A stretch of 30,198 nt of DNA from CALJIC01 sp039805565 (GTDB lineage: Bacteria > Chloroflexota > Chloroflexia > Chloroflexales > Roseiflexaceae). The notes below the pieces were generated by a model, which saw only the letters and a program-made list of their open reading frames with translations, ran no database searches and was not told where the DNA came from. The position numbers and the translations under genes are program-made. The stretch is from assembly GCA_039805565.1 (NCBI GenBank), contig JBDLTZ010000172.1:1-30198 (forward strand), written 5' to 3'. Each line of letters starts with the position of its first letter. Position 1 is the stretch's first letter. Positions 29,299 through 30,198 of this stretch are shown piece after piece.

Positions 29299-30093
29299 AT
29301 GCTGTTGATGGTGGTCGCCCCGGCCAATGCTGGCTTCTTCGCCTTCGGCCTGGCGCTGCTGCAGGGCATCACCCCGCGGGAGCAGCTGACGTCCGCGTTC
29401 ACGCCGCGCACGATCATCCGCGCCGCGCCGCCGTTTCGACACACGCACTTCGAGGGCAAGCAGGTGGTGGTCCACAGCCGGAGCGCAGACCTGCACGAGA
29501 TGTACGCCTACAATATCCTGCCGCCGGCGCTGGCCTGGCTGTGGCGCCTGGTCGCGCCGCGCGGCTACGCGAACCCCAGCATCCTGGACGCTGGCGGCAT
29601 GAGCAGCGAGGGCGTCGGTTCCTACTGGCCCTTTGCCACAGGCCGCCGCGTGGACCAGATGAACCTGCTCCTCGACCAGATCGAGCGCACGCGCAAGGTG
29701 CGCTACATCCTGAGCCCGAACCAGCACGTCGGTGCCTGGGAGACCGGCTTCATGCCGCAGTGGATCGCGCGCGAGTACCTGGCGCGGCGCGGCAACGCCA
29801 AGTTCAAGCCCGACCAGATCCAGCCGGCGCGCTGCCCGCTGCTCGGGTACGCCCTCTACACCCTCCAGGTCGAGGGCCGCCTGATCCCGCGCTGGTTCCT
29901 GCAGGTCAATACGCAGCCCGAGGTCGGCGACGAGGCCTACGATCAGGGAGCCGAGATCCTCTTCTCCTTCTTCCGCCGGGAGCTGGAGGGCCTGTGCCAC
30001 GACGACCTGCGGCCGCTCGGCAAGCAGATCATCGAGTGCTGCCTGAGCCGCGGTACGGTTGAGGACTACGAGCTACTGATGCCTGCCGAGTAG
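29299..30093 (+). CDS. DUF4914-like protein, probably 5'-truncated
   Basis: This 264-residue reading frame is well conserved in character: NAGFFAFGLALLQG, PPFRHTHFEGKQVVVHSRSA, MYAYNILPPALAWLWRLVAP, GMSSEGVGSYWPFATGRRVD, SPNQHVGAWETGFMPQWIAR and KQIIECCLSRGTVEDYELL. From memory this matches the C-terminal part of DUF4914 proteins, which are about 600 residues or longer. An in-frame stop at 29275-29277, just before the ATG, and the pyrD promoter upstream leave no room for the missing half. There is no good ribosome binding site. It may be a remnant pseudogene or a short-form protein. The function of the family is unknown to me. Confidence 0.65.
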   Translation: MLLMVVAPANAGFFAFGLALLQGITPREQLTSAFTPRTIIRAAPPFRHTHFEGKQVVVHSRSADLHEMYAYNILPPALAWLWRLVAPRGYANPSILDAGGMSSEGVGSYWPFATGRRVDQMNLLLDQIERTRKVRYILSPNQHVGAWETGFMPQWIAREYLARRGNAKFKPDQIQPARCPLLGYALYTLQVEGRLIPRWFLQVNTQPEVGDEAYDQGAEILFSFFRRELEGLCHDDLRPLGKQIIECCLSRGTVEDYELLMPAE

Positions 30094-30177
30094 GTCGCTC
30101 ACGGTCAGCCCGGCGTGCTGCGGGATGTCTCGCCCTCGGAGCCCCCCTGAGCCCGGTCCTCATGCCCCGGCCCGCGT

Positions 30178-30198
30178 CCAGTGCAGGTACTGCACTGG
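30178..30198. repeat. Perfect palindrome at the window edge
   Basis: CCAGTGCAG and CTGCACTGG form a perfect 9-bp stem around GTA. It ends exactly at the window boundary, about 85 bases after the DUF4914-like stop. It may be a terminator or the start of a larger repeat. The preceding gap shows nothing else. Confidence 0.55.

Noticed and set aside
1..30198. Insertion sequences, prophage or plasmid genes
   Set aside because: No transposase, integrase, phage structural or replication motifs were seen on either strand.

Overview
The window is very GC-rich, tightly packed DNA with strong GC bias at third codon positions. It carries ordinary chromosomal housekeeping genes: tRNA-Arg(CCT), mutM, aroC, pth, pyrD and a class A penicillin-binding protein. 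Several gene types suggest a Chloroflexota bacterium: TPR proteins with a zinc ribbon, a DUF11 surface protein beside a sortase, a bactofilin-like membrane protein and a long protein related to acyl-ACP reductase. That assignment is an inference from gene content. No plasmid, phage or IS genes are visible.

Layout. 1-4.46 kb: a putative glycoside hydrolase on the minus strand, then a tight plus-strand operon of an MBL-fold hydrolase, a DUF4037 nucleotidyltransferase-like protein and KptA RNA 2'-phosphotransferase. 4.48-7.04 kb: a minus-strand cassette of a caspase-like protease with an EF-hand loop and two Tudor/Agenet-like modules, an Mrr-type nuclease with an internal helix-turn-helix, and a small membrane protein. 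This cassette lies downstream of the 3' end of tRNA-Arg(CCT), which has its own promoter and terminator. 7.48-17.5 kb: mutM, a xylose-isomerase-like TIM barrel, aroC, a TPR/zinc-ribbon membrane protein, a YtcJ-like amidohydrolase, PBP1A, a small membrane protein and an HEXXH-type metallopeptidase. 17.66-23.6 kb: a 729-residue protein whose C-terminal half looks like cyanobacterial acyl-ACP reductase, a bactofilin-like membrane protein, a GHMP (heptose-phosphate-type) kinase and an alpha/beta hydrolase. 23.7-30.1 kb: pth, a DUF11 surface protein ending in an LPNTS sorting-like signal, its adjacent sortase, pyrD and what looks like the C-terminal part of a DUF4914 protein.

A second layer runs through the whole window: short tandem repeats with a strict 7-bp period. 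They sit at gene ends, where they supply or touch the stop codons of kptA, aroC, the alpha/beta hydrolase, pth and the DUF11 gene. They also lie in frame inside pyrD and inside the TPR protein, where they encode a 7-residue-periodic peptide. A separate family of GGGGC/GCCCC palindromes occupies other intergenic gaps.

The strongest leads for something undescribed are the caspase-Tudor/Mrr/membrane-protein cassette next to the tRNA gene, the heptamer repeats that invade coding sequence, and the acyl-ACP-reductase-like enzyme with its unidentified N-terminal half. Functions are assigned from sequence motifs recalled from known families; no database search was possible.
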